NCBI RefSeq assembly: GCF_020866925.1
Contig: NZ_JAJGAK010000003.1
Coordinates: 62,001-126,000, forward strand
Direction of reading: 5' to 3'
DNA length: 64,000 nucleotides
From: Noviluteimonas lactosilytica
GTDB lineage: Bacteria; Pseudomonadota; Gammaproteobacteria; Xanthomonadales; Xanthomonadaceae
The stretch's first letter is position 1, and each line of letters begins with the position of its first letter. The position numbers were made by a program, and so were the translations under genes. Under the pieces are notes generated by a model that did not search any database, was not told where the DNA came from, and saw only the letters and a program-made list of their open reading frames with translations. This document shows positions 35,601 through 43,090 of the stretch, one piece after another.

Positions 35601-35797
35601 GTCGTGACGGTGCTGCTCGTGTTCGACTCGGCATGCAGGATCGTCACCTGCGCGCCGGCGACCGGCTGGCCGCTCGCATCGAGGACGCGACCGCCGAGGC
35701 CGGCGGAGGTGCTCTGCGCGAACACGGGCGCCGCGGCGAGGGCGGCAATGAGCGCCACGGACAGCTTCGAGAGCCGGACGCGATTTCGATCAGTCAT
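32612..35797 (-). CDS. Oar-like TonB-dependent outer-membrane receptor
   Basis: 1061 residues. A signal peptide (SKLSVALIAALAAAPVFAQ) is followed by a carboxypeptidase-regulatory-like domain (GGRVLDASGQPVAGAQVTIL, about residues 33-52, and DANGRFSARGL), then the plug domain (about residues 120-250) and a beta-barrel ending LQVGFRYEF with C-terminal Phe. The Oar type lacks a TonB box that I can identify. It is probably a transporter for large or complex ligands, common in many copies in Xanthomonadaceae. The start at 35797 follows GAGG at good spacing. No substrate genes are adjacent, so the ligand is unknown. Confidence 0.9.
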   Translation of the reverse strand: MTDRNRVRLSKLSVALIAALAAAPVFAQSTSAGLGGRVLDASGQPVAGAQVTILHAESNTSSTVTTDANGRFSARGLRVGGPYTITATSAAGTDIEQGIYLQLSAANNVNLELAAAATQLDAVTVTGTPTVFSPDKMGTGTSLTRAQIEAAPSINRNIQDSMRLDPRVVQTSKADGAISAGGQNSRYNAIRVDGVSVSDTFGLEANNMQTRRQPVSIDAIEAMTVDLANYDVTITGATGAVVDAVTKSGTNDFHGTVYGVYRNDSMVGDNPDGSDFTGFNDEKTYGATFGGPLMKDKLFFFFNYEKFEQGAPGPNLTAGPLGNGQITRDDVAEIQDIAQSVYGFDAGALGADSLETSVEEYALKLDWNITDTQRASFRYSTLDQNTARVQGFSGTTASLSSNWFNHLKTVDSYVGQLFSDWTDTLSTELKVSYREYAAVRDPLAKLPSIRIGFGDVTVDGLAGSPFLDFGTELNTHYNLLETETWDTFGAANWYLGDHTVKFGFDYESNDIYNLFGPQQFGVYEFNSIEDFRNGTWSHYQLRTPQPGQPLDSIAAKYTHENLGLFAQDTWNVSPNLTLNFGLRVDTPMIDDVPQYNAVAQEVYGYDNSVTIDGQELWQPRFGFNYTFDSERPTQLRGGIGLFGGAAAEVWIGNSFSATGLNVVQYDQFFDDDENSEQLPFNPDPLNPPVPANPAFARMNVNFMSPDLEQPSVWKTNLAFDTELPWFGAVFSAELLLTEVKTGLAYDRLDIGAPTGVGQDGRLLYWRNPVTGGGGARANRDSRFGDVILLRPTDKGRTQQMTFGLEKPVDDVWGWSLSYTWTDATEVSPLLSSTATSNFNNRSIFQPNEDVASTSNFEIKDRVLGTITWHHNFFSDYRTEVSGVYEGRSGRPYSWVYSNDTNGDSRVNDLFYVPAGRGDVLFTGGAAMEDAFFQYLSTTDIANSMGSVVSRNSSRAGWVNSFDLRISQELPGFFEGHKSQIWLDVMNIGNLINNDWGQINDYGFFADKSILAYAGIDEATGKYIYNFDPARVEQAVAANTNGDGINVGVSQWSLQVGFRYEF

Positions 35798-35923
35798 CTG
35801 GAAAACCTCGGTGGGATGGTGATGCAGGCAAGCGCAGCCCTCCGCCGCAGGTCCGTCTGCGTGCATGAAGGCCGTACGAAAAGGGTGTTCCCCCGGTCGG
35901 GAGCGCGTGTGGCGCCCCGCGAC

Positions 35924-35940
35924 GTTAACTACAGTTTAAC
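35924..35940. promoter_or_regulatory. Imperfect palindrome upstream of the TonB-dependent receptor
   Basis: GTTAACTACAGTTTAAC is an imperfect palindrome, AT-rich in a GC-rich setting, 127 bases upstream of the receptor start and near the marC side of the gap. It could be part of a promoter or an operator, but no partner regulator is visible. Confidence 0.25.
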
Positions 35941-36044
35941 ACCATAGATTCAGTGCATTACCGGGACATGACCGCCTTGACGGCCCCCGATCCGACGTGT
36001 GGTGGCTGAACGCTTCAGCGTTCCCGGACTCAGGCGCCCGGGGA

Positions 36045-36650
36045 TCAGGCACCGGGACTGATCGTGCTGGTCACGTAGGTGCCGAGCCCGTCGAGGAACA
36101 TCTGCACCGAGATCGCGACCAGCAGCATGCCCATCAGGCGCTCGACCGCGATCAGCACGCGGGTGCCGAGCCAGCGATAGAGGAACGTCGCCGAGAACAG
36201 GATCGCCGCGGTGGCGCCCCATGCGATCAGCAGCGCGACGCTCCATTCGGACAGGCGTGCGGGCTCGTTGCTGCCCATCAGCATCACCGCGGCCATGCCC
36301 GAGGGACCGGCGACCAGCGGGATCGCCATAGGCACGATGAAGGGTTCGCCGCCGGGGATGTCGCCCATCAGGCCTTCCGGCGGCGGGAAGATCATGCGCA
36401 GGCCGATCAGGAACAGCACGATGCCGCCGGCGATCGATACCGATTCCTGGCGCAGGTGCATCAACTCCAGCGCGTACTTGCCGCCCCACAGGAACAGCAT
36501 CAGCACGACCAGCGCGATCAGCAGTTCGCGCGCGAGCACGATGCGCCGGCGCGCGGGCGGCAACGGCTTGAGCAGCCCGAGGAACACCGGGATGTTCCCG
36601 AGCGGATCGAGGATCAGGAACAGCAGCAGCGCGGCGGAAGCGATGGTCAT
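36045..36650 (-). CDS. MarC-family integral membrane protein
   Basis: 201 residues with six predicted membrane helices (AALLLFLILDPLGNIPVFLG, ELLIALVVLMLFLWG, IAGGIVLFLIGLRMIF, FIVPMAIPLVAGPSGMAAVM, WSVALLIAWGATAAILF, GMLLVAISVQMFLDGL). The start DPLGNIPVF and AIPLVAGPSGMA are MarC (UPF0056) signatures. The function is uncertain: the name comes from the multiple-antibiotic-resistance locus but a role in resistance is not supported; transport of small solutes is often proposed. Here it follows grxD and an SDR gene on the same strand, 28 bases after the SDR stop. Confidence 0.88.
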   Translation of the reverse strand: MTIASAALLLFLILDPLGNIPVFLGLLKPLPPARRRIVLARELLIALVVLMLFLWGGKYALELMHLRQESVSIAGGIVLFLIGLRMIFPPPEGLMGDIPGGEPFIVPMAIPLVAGPSGMAAVMLMGSNEPARLSEWSVALLIAWGATAAILFSATFLYRWLGTRVLIAVERLMGMLLVAISVQMFLDGLGTYVTSTISPGA

Positions 36651-36678
36651 GCGATCACGTCCCTGTGGTCGGGTGCCG

Positions 36679-37425
36679 TCATTCGAGCGAACCCGACGCG
36701 CCCTGCGCGATTTCGCCGCGATATTCGGCGCCCGCGGGCGAGAGCAATTCGACGCATGCATCGGCGGCGAACGCGGGATCGCGTGCGTCGCGGTCCATGT
36801 CGTCGACGAACGCCTTCGCGCGCAGCCCGGTGCGCATCGGGCCCGGCTGCAGGCCCGCGACGCGGACCGAGGTCTTGCCGAGTTCCGCGTGCAGCGTCGA
36901 CACCAGGCCGACGCGCGCGTGCTGGGCGACGCCGTAGCCGCCCCAGTACGCACCGGACACGCGGGTGAGGTCGTCGACGACGAACACCACCGACGCATCC
37001 TTCGACTTGCGCAGCACCGGCAGGCACGCCTGCGTCAGCCAGGTCGGCGCGGTCACGCCGATGTGCACCGAGCGCGCGAACGCAGCGGGATCGGTGTGCT
37101 CGATCGGCGTGAGCCCGCGGAAATCGGCGGCGCAATGCAGCAGGCCGTCGAGGCGGCCGTAGTTGTCGTCGATGCGCTGCGCGAGTTCGTTGTAGTCGTC
37201 GGGCGAAGCGCCTTCCATGTCGAGCGGATACAGCACGGGCGCCTTCGACACCGCGGCGATCGCATCGTGCAGGCGTTCGAGCTGGCGCACGCGGCGGCCC
37301 ATCAGCACGACGGTCGCGCCGGCGCGCGCGCAGGCCTTCGAGGCCGCGGTGCCGAGCCCGCCATGCGCGCCCGTCACCAGGATCACGCGTCCGGCGAGCG
37401 GCGCCTGGTCGTAATCGACACTCAC
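36679..37425 (-). CDS. YciK-like short-chain dehydrogenase with degenerate active site, GTG start
   Basis: 248 residues from GTG at 37425, overlapping the grxD stop (TGAGTG). The Rossmann motif TGAHGGLGTAASK (about residues 17-29) and HCAAD are intact, so NAD(P) binding is plausible. The usual Ser-Tyr-Lys triad is not: the region reads VDDLTRVSGAYWGGYGVAQH, with Tyr kept, Lys replaced by Gln and the Ser position by Asp. It may therefore be a non-catalytic or altered SDR. Translation is coupled with grxD, and marC follows. The substrate is unknown. Confidence 0.8.
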   Translation of the reverse strand: MSVDYDQAPLAGRVILVTGAHGGLGTAASKACARAGATVVLMGRRVRQLERLHDAIAAVSKAPVLYPLDMEGASPDDYNELAQRIDDNYGRLDGLLHCAADFRGLTPIEHTDPAAFARSVHIGVTAPTWLTQACLPVLRKSKDASVVFVVDDLTRVSGAYWGGYGVAQHARVGLVSTLHAELGKTSVRVAGLQPGPMRTGLRAKAFVDDMDRDARDPAFAADACVELLSPAGAEYRGEIAQGASGSLE

Positions 37426-37763
37426 GCTTTCTGCGCTTCCGAGATCATCCGCGCCAGCTCGCCGGCTTCGGCGAGCTCGCAGGTGATGTCGCAACCGCCG
37501 ATGAGTTCGCCGTTGATGAACAACTGCGGGAACGTCGGCCAATCCGAGTAACGCGGCAGGTTCGCGCGGATCTCCGGCTCTTCGAGCACGTTGACGGTGT
37601 GCAGCTGCGAAGCCGAAGCACCGGCGGCGCGCAGCGCCTGCACGGCCCGGCTGGAGAAGCCGCACATCGGGAACTGCGGCGTGCCTTTCATGAAGAGCAC
37701 GATGGGATGGCCGGTGACTTCGGCCCGGATGCGCTCCTGGATGGGCACGGACTGCAGGGACAT
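37422..37763 (-). CDS. grxD: Monothiol glutaredoxin Grx4
   Basis: 113 residues. The CGFS active-site motif ([19 protein letters not shown], Cys about residue 34) defines monothiol glutaredoxins that carry [2Fe-2S] clusters and deliver them to other proteins. [20 protein letters not shown] is the glutathione-binding part. It is near sodB, divergent with a 76-base gap, linking iron-sulfur handling and superoxide defence. The following SDR gene overlaps it by four bases. Confidence 0.95.
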   Translation of the reverse strand: MSLQSVPIQERIRAEVTGHPIVLFMKGTPQFPMCGFSSRAVQALRAAGASASQLHTVNVLEEPEIRANLPRYSDWPTFPQLFINGELIGGCDITCELAEAGELARMISEAQKA

Positions 37764-37839
37764 GGTGGCTCCGGAAGATGGCTTGACGCGACGTGGGGCT
37801 AGAATTGTAAGTCTTCACCGCCCCCCAAGGAGTTTCGAC

Positions 37840-38418
37840 ATGGCGATCGAGCTGCCCCCCCTGCCCTACGACCGCACCGGTCTGGAGCCCCACATCTCGG
37901 CTGAAACGCTGGATTACCACCACGGCAAGCACCACAAGGCCTACGTGGACAACCTCAACAAGCTGATCGCCGGCACCGAGTTCGAGTCGATGGACCTGGT
38001 GGAGATCGTCCGCAAGTCGCAGGGCGGCATGTTCAACAACGCCGCGCAGGTCTGGAACCACACGTTCTACTGGAACTGCATGAAGCCCAACGGCGGCGGC
38101 GAACCGCAGGGCAAGCTCGCGGACGGGATCAACAAGGCGTTCGGCGACTTCTCGAAGTTCAAGGAACAGTTCACCGACGTCGCGATCAAGACCTTCGGCT
38201 CCGGCTGGGCCTGGCTCGTGCAGCGCCCCGACGGCGCGCTCGCGCTGGTCAGCACGCCGAACGCCGCCACGCCGATCACCGGCGAGGACGTGCCGCTGAT
38301 GACGTGCGACGTGTGGGAACACGCGTACTACATCGACTATCGCAATGCGCGGCCGAAGTACGTCGAGAATTTCTGGAACGTCGTCAATTGGGATTTTGTC
38401 GCGAGCCAGATGCGCTGA
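37840..38418 (+). CDS. sodB: Iron superoxide dismutase
   Basis: 192 residues, the usual length. It converts superoxide to oxygen and hydrogen peroxide in the cytoplasm. Metal ligands are in [15 protein letters not shown] and DVWEHAYY (ligand Asp and His), and [17 protein letters not shown] is the Fe-type signature rather than Mn. An AAGGAG ribosome-binding site precedes ATG at 37840. It is convergent with purK, with a bidirectional terminator between them. Confidence 0.96.
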   Translation: MAIELPPLPYDRTGLEPHISAETLDYHHGKHHKAYVDNLNKLIAGTEFESMDLVEIVRKSQGGMFNNAAQVWNHTFYWNCMKPNGGGEPQGKLADGINKAFGDFSKFKEQFTDVAIKTFGSGWAWLVQRPDGALALVSTPNAATPITGEDVPLMTCDVWEHAYYIDYRNARPKYVENFWNVVNWDFVASQMR

Positions 38419-38440
38419 GCGATTGCGGATCCCGCAACGA

Positions 38441-38469
38441 AAAAGCCCCGCTTTCGCGGGGCTTTTTTT
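38441..38469. terminator. Bidirectional intrinsic terminator between sodB and purK
   Basis: AAAAGCCCCGC pairs with GCGGGGCTTTT around TTTC and is followed by T residues on the plus strand; the A-rich flank serves the minus strand. It lies 22 bases after the sodB stop and abuts the purK stop. Confidence 0.9.
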
Positions 38470-39610
38470 ATCGCTTCAGCGCGTCGATCACTGGCTGCAC
38501 CTGCGCCATCCGATCCAGCGACTTGCCGACACGCGCCAGCGTCTGCGCCAGCTCCGCTTCGGTATCCGCGCGCAGCGTCGCGTGGCCGACTTTGCGGCCC
38601 GTGCGCGCTTCCTTGCCGTAGTCGTGCCAGTGGCCGCCGGGTTCGGCAAGCACGGCGCTGGCATCGGGCATCGTGCCGATCCAGTTGAGCATGCACGCTT
38701 CGCCGACCATGCGCGTCGCGCCGAGCGGCAGGCCGAGCACCGCGCGCAGGTGGTTCTGGAACTGCGAGGTCTCGCTGCCTTCGATCGTCCAGTGGCCGGA
38801 GTTGTGCACGCGCGGCGCGAGTTCGTTGGCGAGCAGCACGCCGTTGTCGCAGAACAGCTCGAGCGCGAACACGCCGACGTAGTCGAGCGCGTCGGCCAGC
38901 GCGCGCGCATGCGCCACCGCCGACGCTTCGAGTTCGGCCGACACCGGCGCGGGCGCGAGGCTCGCGGACAGCACGCCGTCGACGTGCCAGTTCTGCGTGA
39001 GCGGCCATGCGCGGAATTCGCCATCGCGGCCGCGCACGGCGACGACGCTGACTTCCTTCTCGAACGCAACGAACCCTTCGAGGATCAGGCCGACGGTCTG
39101 CGCCTGGCCACCGAGCGCATCCCACGCCGCATCGGCATCGCTGCGCGTCTTCAGGCGGAACTGGCCCTTGCCGTCGTAACCGAGCCTGCGCGTCTTGAGG
39201 ATGCACGGCGTGCCGATCGCATCGAGCGCGGCATCGAGGCCTTCGCGCGAATCGATCGCGGAGAACGGCGGCACCGGGATGCCGAGTTCGCGGAACAGGG
39301 TCTTTTCGGCGAGGCGGTCCTGCGCCATGGCGAGCGCGCGCGGACTCGGGAACACCGGCACGCGTTCGGCGAGCCACTGCGCGGATTCGGCGGGCACGTT
39401 CTCGAAGTCGAACGTCGCCACGTCGATCTTCGACGCGAACTCCGAGAGCGCGCGTTCGTCGCGCCAGTCGCCGACGATCATCGGCGCGAACTGCCCGGCG
39501 CATGCGTCGGCGACGGTGTCCATCACGAGGAAGCGCAAGCCGAGCGGCGCGCCGGAAAGAGCGAGCATGCGGGCGAGTTGCCCGCCGCCGAGGATGCCTA
39601 CGGTCGTCAT
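38468..39610 (-). CDS. purK: N5-carboxyaminoimidazole ribonucleotide synthase
   Basis: 380 residues. An ATP-grasp enzyme of purine synthesis that carboxylates AIR at N5 with bicarbonate and ATP. The N-terminus has VGILGGGQLARMLALSG, the central part TRRLGYDGKGQF (ATP-grasp loop, about residues 146-157), then FALELFCDNGVLLANELAPR and HNSGHWTIEG, which bind metal and substrate. It shares one base with the purE stop codon and acts next to PurE, which rearranges its product. Confidence 0.95.
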   Translation of the reverse strand: MTTVGILGGGQLARMLALSGAPLGLRFLVMDTVADACAGQFAPMIVGDWRDERALSEFASKIDVATFDFENVPAESAQWLAERVPVFPSPRALAMAQDRLAEKTLFRELGIPVPPFSAIDSREGLDAALDAIGTPCILKTRRLGYDGKGQFRLKTRSDADAAWDALGGQAQTVGLILEGFVAFEKEVSVVAVRGRDGEFRAWPLTQNWHVDGVLSASLAPAPVSAELEASAVAHARALADALDYVGVFALELFCDNGVLLANELAPRVHNSGHWTIEGSETSQFQNHLRAVLGLPLGATRMVGEACMLNWIGTMPDASAVLAEPGGHWHDYGKEARTGRKVGHATLRADTEAELAQTLARVGKSLDRMAQVQPVIDALKR

Positions 39611-40128
39611 TACTTGCGAGGATCGTCGTTGTTGGCGACGTCGTCGGTCTGGCGCGAGCGGAACGCTTCGAGCGAAGCGCCGATCTGCGGATGCGAGGAA
39701 GCGAGCAGCGCGGCCGCGAACAACGCCGCATTCGCCGCGCCGGCATTGCCGATGGCGAACGTCGCGACCGGGATGCCCGCGGGCATCTGCACGATCGACA
39801 GCAGCGAATCCATGCCGTTGAGCGCCTTGCTCTGCACGGGCACGCCGAGCACCGGCACCGCGGTCTTGGCGGCGAGCATGCCCGGCAGGTGCGCGGCGCC
39901 GCCGGCGCCGGCGATGATCGCGCGCAGGCCACGCGACTGCGCGGTCGCCGCATAGTCGAACAGCACGTCGGGCGTGCGGTGCGCCGAGACGATGCGCACT
40001 TCGTGCGGCACGCCCAGCGCGTCGAGTTTCTGCGCCGCGTGCTGCATCGTCTCCCAATCGGAGCGTGAGCCCATGACGATGCCGACCAGCGGCGCGGCGG
40101 CGTTCGGCGCGTCTTCCTTTGAGGCCAT
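39610..40128 (-). CDS. purE: N5-carboxyaminoimidazole ribonucleotide mutase
   Basis: 172 residues, class I PurE. It converts N5-CAIR to CAIR in purine synthesis. Signatures: [17 protein letters not shown] (about residues 16-32), [14 protein letters not shown] and [17 protein letters not shown], and [19 protein letters not shown]. It is upstream of purK and overlaps it by one base. The PurE-PurK pair indicates the two-step bacterial CAIR route. Confidence 0.96.
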   Translation of the reverse strand: MASKEDAPNAAAPLVGIVMGSRSDWETMQHAAQKLDALGVPHEVRIVSAHRTPDVLFDYAATAQSRGLRAIIAGAGGAAHLPGMLAAKTAVPVLGVPVQSKALNGMDSLLSIVQMPAGIPVATFAIGNAGAANAALFAAALLASSHPQIGASLEAFRSRQTDDVANNDDPRK

Positions 40129-40209
40129 GGCGTTCCCGTGCGACTGGCGCCTTCTGCGAAGGGGGGTATTCTAGCGGCCCTTCCGATCCCCTGCCCCCGC
40201 GCCGCGCAC

Positions 40210-40479
40210 ATGGACCGCAAGCTCCTGGACATCCTCGCCTGCCCCGCCACGCGCCAGCCGCTGGCGATGCTCGACGCGAAGGGCCTTTCCGCGCTGAATT
40301 CGGCGATCGCCGCGGGCGGCATCGCGCGCACCGACGGCCAACCGCAGGGCGAAGCGCTGCGCGAGGCGCTCGTCACGCGCGACCGCAAGCTGGTCTACCG
40401 GATCGACGACGGCATCCCGGTGCTGCTCGCCGAGGAAGCGATCGCGACCGGCCAGGTCCCGGACTTCCCGCCGGCATGA
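40210..40479 (+). CDS. Trm112/YcaR-like small protein lacking most zinc ligands
   Basis: 89 residues. It resembles Trm112-family proteins (YcaR): the N-terminal DRKLLDILACPATRQPL and the C-terminal DDGIPVLLAEEAI match, but only one Cys remains where zinc-binding members have two pairs. The ATG at 40210 is preferred to the upstream frame opening at 40138. Its stop overlaps the nadC start by four bases (ATGA). Trm112-like proteins activate methyltransferases in eukaryotes; the bacterial role is unclear. Confidence 0.75.
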   Translation: MDRKLLDILACPATRQPLAMLDAKGLSALNSAIAAGGIARTDGQPQGEALREALVTRDRKLVYRIDDGIPVLLAEEAIATGQVPDFPPA

Positions 40480-41357
40480 GCACGCCTGGCGACCGCGTCG
40501 ACGGCCGGCCCGTCGACATCAGCCCTCCGCCGGTCGAGGTCGTGACCGCCGACGTGGCCCGCGCGCTCGCCGAAGACCTCGGCGACGGCGACGTCACCGC
40601 GGCGCTGCTGCCCGACGTCCGCGACACCGCGTACCTGATCTGCAAGGAACCGGCGGTCATCTGCGGCAGGCCGTGGTTCGACGCTTGCCACCGCGCGCTG
40701 GATCCCGAAGTCGCGATCGCCTGGCACATCGCCGAAGGCGACCGCGTGCGCGCCGGCACCGTGATCGCGACGCTCGAAGGTCGCGCCCGCGCCCTGGTCA
40801 GCGCCGAACGCGCGTCGCTCAATTTCCTGCAGACGCTCAGCGGCACCGCGACCGCGACCGCCGACTTCGTCGCCGCGGTCGAACGCACGGGCGCGGCGAT
40901 CCTCGACACGCGCAAGACCATCCCCGGCCTGCGCGTCGCGCAGAAGTACGCGGTGCGGGTCGGCGGCGGCGTGAACCACCGCATGGGCCTGTTCGATGCG
41001 GTGATGCTCAAGGAAAACCACGTGCGCGCCGCGGGTTCGCTCACCGCGGCGATTCGCAACGCGCGCGCCGCGCAACCGTCGCTGCCGTTGATCGTCGAAG
41101 TGGAAACGCTCGATCAACTCGACGAAGCGCTGCGCGAGGGCTGCGAGCGCATCCTGATCGACGACTTCGATACCGCCGCGCGTCGCGAGGCGGTGCGTCG
41201 CGCGAACGGCCGCATCCCGCTCGAAGTCTCGGGCGGCGTGGACCTCGACACGGTGCGCGCGATCGCCGAGGACGGCGTCGAATGCATCTCGATCGGCGGA
41301 CTGACCAAGCACGTCCGCGCGATCGATCTCTCGCTGAAGCTCGGTCGCCGCAGTTAG
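40476..41357 (+). CDS. nadC: Nicotinate-nucleotide pyrophosphorylase (quinolinate phosphoribosyltransferase)
   Basis: 293 residues. It makes nicotinate mononucleotide from quinolinate and PRPP in NAD synthesis. Signature motifs: DTRKTIPGLRVAQKYAVRVG (about residues 146-165), GGVNHRMGLFDAVMLKENHV, EVETLDQLDEAL, and the C-terminal LEVSGGVDLDTVRAIAEDGV and ECISIGGLTKHV. Its start overlaps the Trm112-like stop, so the two are coupled. The FHA gene converges with a four-base overlap of stops. Confidence 0.96.
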   Translation: MSTPGDRVDGRPVDISPPPVEVVTADVARALAEDLGDGDVTAALLPDVRDTAYLICKEPAVICGRPWFDACHRALDPEVAIAWHIAEGDRVRAGTVIATLEGRARALVSAERASLNFLQTLSGTATATADFVAAVERTGAAILDTRKTIPGLRVAQKYAVRVGGGVNHRMGLFDAVMLKENHVRAAGSLTAAIRNARAAQPSLPLIVEVETLDQLDEALREGCERILIDDFDTAARREAVRRANGRIPLEVSGGVDLDTVRAIAEDGVECISIGGLTKHVRAIDLSLKLGRRS

Positions 41358-42136
41358 AGGAAGGCGACGAGCAACACGGCGCCGGCCGCGATGGCGATGC
41401 CGGCGACCAGCATCCATGTGCGGTTGGGCTTCGCCTCGCCAACGTGCGCGTCCTCGTGGTGCGTGTCGCTCTGGCCCGGCGCGATCACGCGGAAGCGCAT
41501 CGTGTCGAACCCGATCTCGTCGCCCACGCGCGCTTCGCCGCGCAGCACGCGCTTGCCATTGAGGAAGCACCCGTTGGTCGAACCGAGGTCTTCGATCAGC
41601 ACGCCGTCGTCGACCGGAAGCAGGCGCGCATGCATGCGCGACATGCCGGGCTCGTCGATGCGCAGGCTGCATTCGTCGGCGCGCCCGACGGTGGTGCTGC
41701 CGTGGATCGGGTACGTGCGACCGAACGCTTCGCCCGACACGCCACGCAGCACGTAACGCGGCAGCACGGGGCGCACCGCGGTGGCGCCGGGATCGTCGTT
41801 CGCCGATTCGGGCAGGCGGCCGGCGACGCCCGCCTGGTGGCGCACGGCCGCCGCGGATTCCATCGACGACAGCCGCGCTTCGACGCCGTCGAACGCGACG
41901 CTGTCGCCGGGGCGCAGCGCGATCAGGCCATCGACCCGGCGACCGTTGACGGTGACCGACGTGCCGTGCGGCACATCGAGCATCACGCCGCTCGGGGTCA
42001 CGTGCAGTTGGCAGTGCTGCGGCAATACGCCGGGGCGATCGAGCACGATGTTGGCGCGCGGATCGGAGCCGATGCGATTGACGCCTGGTCCGAGCAACAC
42101 CTGGGGGTGTTCTCCGCCCGGGAAGACGAGTTTCAT
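41354..42136 (-). CDS. Membrane-anchored protein with two FHA domains
   Basis: 260 residues. A C-terminal hydrophobic segment (WMLVAGIAIAAGAVLLVAFL, residues 241-260) ends the protein. Two forkhead-associated domains are visible: the first (NRIGSDPRANIVLDRPGVLP, then HGTSVTVNGRRV) is degenerate, the second (STTVGRADECSLRIDEPGM, SRMHARLLP, EDLGSTNGCFLNGKRVLRG) has the canonical GR, SxxH and NG residues that bind phosphothreonine. FHA proteins act in Ser/Thr kinase signalling or secretion control. No kinase is in the window, so the partner is unknown. Its stop overlaps the nadC stop region. Confidence 0.88.
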   Translation of the reverse strand: MKLVFPGGEHPQVLLGPGVNRIGSDPRANIVLDRPGVLPQHCQLHVTPSGVMLDVPHGTSVTVNGRRVDGLIALRPGDSVAFDGVEARLSSMESAAAVRHQAGVAGRLPESANDDPGATAVRPVLPRYVLRGVSGEAFGRTYPIHGSTTVGRADECSLRIDEPGMSRMHARLLPVDDGVLIEDLGSTNGCFLNGKRVLRGEARVGDEIGFDTMRFRVIAPGQSDTHHEDAHVGEAKPNRTWMLVAGIAIAAGAVLLVAFL

Positions 42137-42194
42137 GCGCGCGGCTCCGTTCGCATCCTGCGTGGTTGGGCGGCGCGGCCTTGCAGGGGCGCCG

Positions 42195-42542
42195 ATGCGC
42201 CGTCACATTAAGGAGATGGGAAGTCTATTGGTTGTGATGATCGTCGCAGGCCTCGTGTTCGCGTACTGGAGCGCGGGGCGCGCGGCCGCGGAGCGCGCGG
42301 AAGCGTTGGGACGCGATGCATGTCGGTCGGCCGGCGTGCAATGGCTCGACCAGACCGTGCACGCCGCGGGCATGCGCCTGCAGCGCGGCGAAGACGGATG
42401 GCTCGGATTCGAGCGGACGTTCCGCTTCGAGTATTCGTACGACGGCAGCGACCGGCATGTCGGTCGCATGGTGTTGCGTGGCACGCGGCTGGTGTCGTTC
42501 GCTGGCCCTACGCGCGCAGCCAACGTCGTGCAGTTGCACTAA
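42195..42542 (+). CDS. DUF3301-like small membrane protein
   Basis: 115 residues. A single hydrophobic segment (LLVVMIVAGLVFAYWSAGRA) is followed by a charged domain with VQWLDQTVHAAGMRLQRGED and FRFEYSYDGSDRHVGRMVL, typical of the DUF3301 family (short anchored proteins whose C-terminal part binds an unknown ligand). The start is uncertain: ATG at 42195 has AGGGG five bases before it; ATG codons at 42216 and 42237 would also give the membrane segment. It is divergent from the FHA gene and convergent with sspB. Confidence 0.75.
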   Translation: MRRHIKEMGSLLVVMIVAGLVFAYWSAGRAAAERAEALGRDACRSAGVQWLDQTVHAAGMRLQRGEDGWLGFERTFRFEYSYDGSDRHVGRMVLRGTRLVSFAGPTRAANVVQLH

Positions 42543-42561
42543 GGCAACGCCTCAGTGCAAC

Positions 42562-42586
42562 CCGAAGTTTGCTGCGCAAACTTCGG
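42562..42586. terminator. Strong hairpin between converging genes
   Basis: CCGAAGTTTGC pairs perfectly with GCAAACTTCGG around TGC, between the DUF3301-like gene (+) and sspB (-). There is no T-run, so it may be a shared 3' stabilising hairpin, a REP-like element or a weak terminator. Confidence 0.5.
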
Positions 42587-42606
42587 CCATCTATTGGCGC
42601 GATGCG

Positions 42607-43062
42607 CTACTTGATGACGCGCAGATGCCCACGCCTTGGCGGCGTGGGGTGCGTGCCATGCGCGTCGGGTGTCGCGTCCGTCGGCGGCGTCGGTTCGGGT
42701 TCGTCGTGCGGGCCGCTCGGGTCGTCGGGCAACGCCATGCCCTGGCCGGTTTCGCGCGCGTAGATCGCCAGCACCGCGGAGATCGGCACGATCACGGGAT
42801 GGCTGACGCCACCGAAGCGCGCGGTGAAGCTCACCGCATCGTTGTCGATCAGCAGGCGCGCGACGGCGCGTTCGGCGATGTTGAGCACGACCTTGCCGTC
42901 GCTCACTGCCTGCGGCGGAACCTGCACGCCGGAACGCGTCGCGTCGACGAGCAGGTGCGGCGTCATCCCGTTGTCGGCGATCCACTCGTTGAGCGCCCGC
43001 AACAGGTACGGGCGGTGGCTGGTCATCGCCGGCGTGTTGTCGTCGGTGCTTTCTTCGCTCAT
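42607..43062 (-). CDS. sspB: ClpXP adaptor SspB
   Basis: 151 residues. SspB tethers ssrA-tagged proteins to ClpXP. The N-terminal domain with RPYLLRALNEWIADNGMTPH (about residues 17-36), VVLNIAERAVARLLIDND, SFTARFGGVSHPVIVPIS and VLAIYARETGQGMAL is the substrate-binding fold; a flexible Pro-rich linker leads to the C-terminal RGHLRVIK tail, the ClpX-docking peptide. It follows sspA by 28 bases. Confidence 0.94.
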   Translation of the reverse strand: MSEESTDDNTPAMTSHRPYLLRALNEWIADNGMTPHLLVDATRSGVQVPPQAVSDGKVVLNIAERAVARLLIDNDAVSFTARFGGVSHPVIVPISAVLAIYARETGQGMALPDDPSGPHDEPEPTPPTDATPDAHGTHPTPPRRGHLRVIK

Positions 43063-43090
43063 GGGCCGAGTCTAGCGCTCCGCACCAGCG

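Noticed and set aside
32870-35947. 1025-codon open frame opposite the TonB receptor
   Set aside because: It is a shadow of the receptor gene, with Arg/Val/Glu-rich low-complexity composition and no motif.
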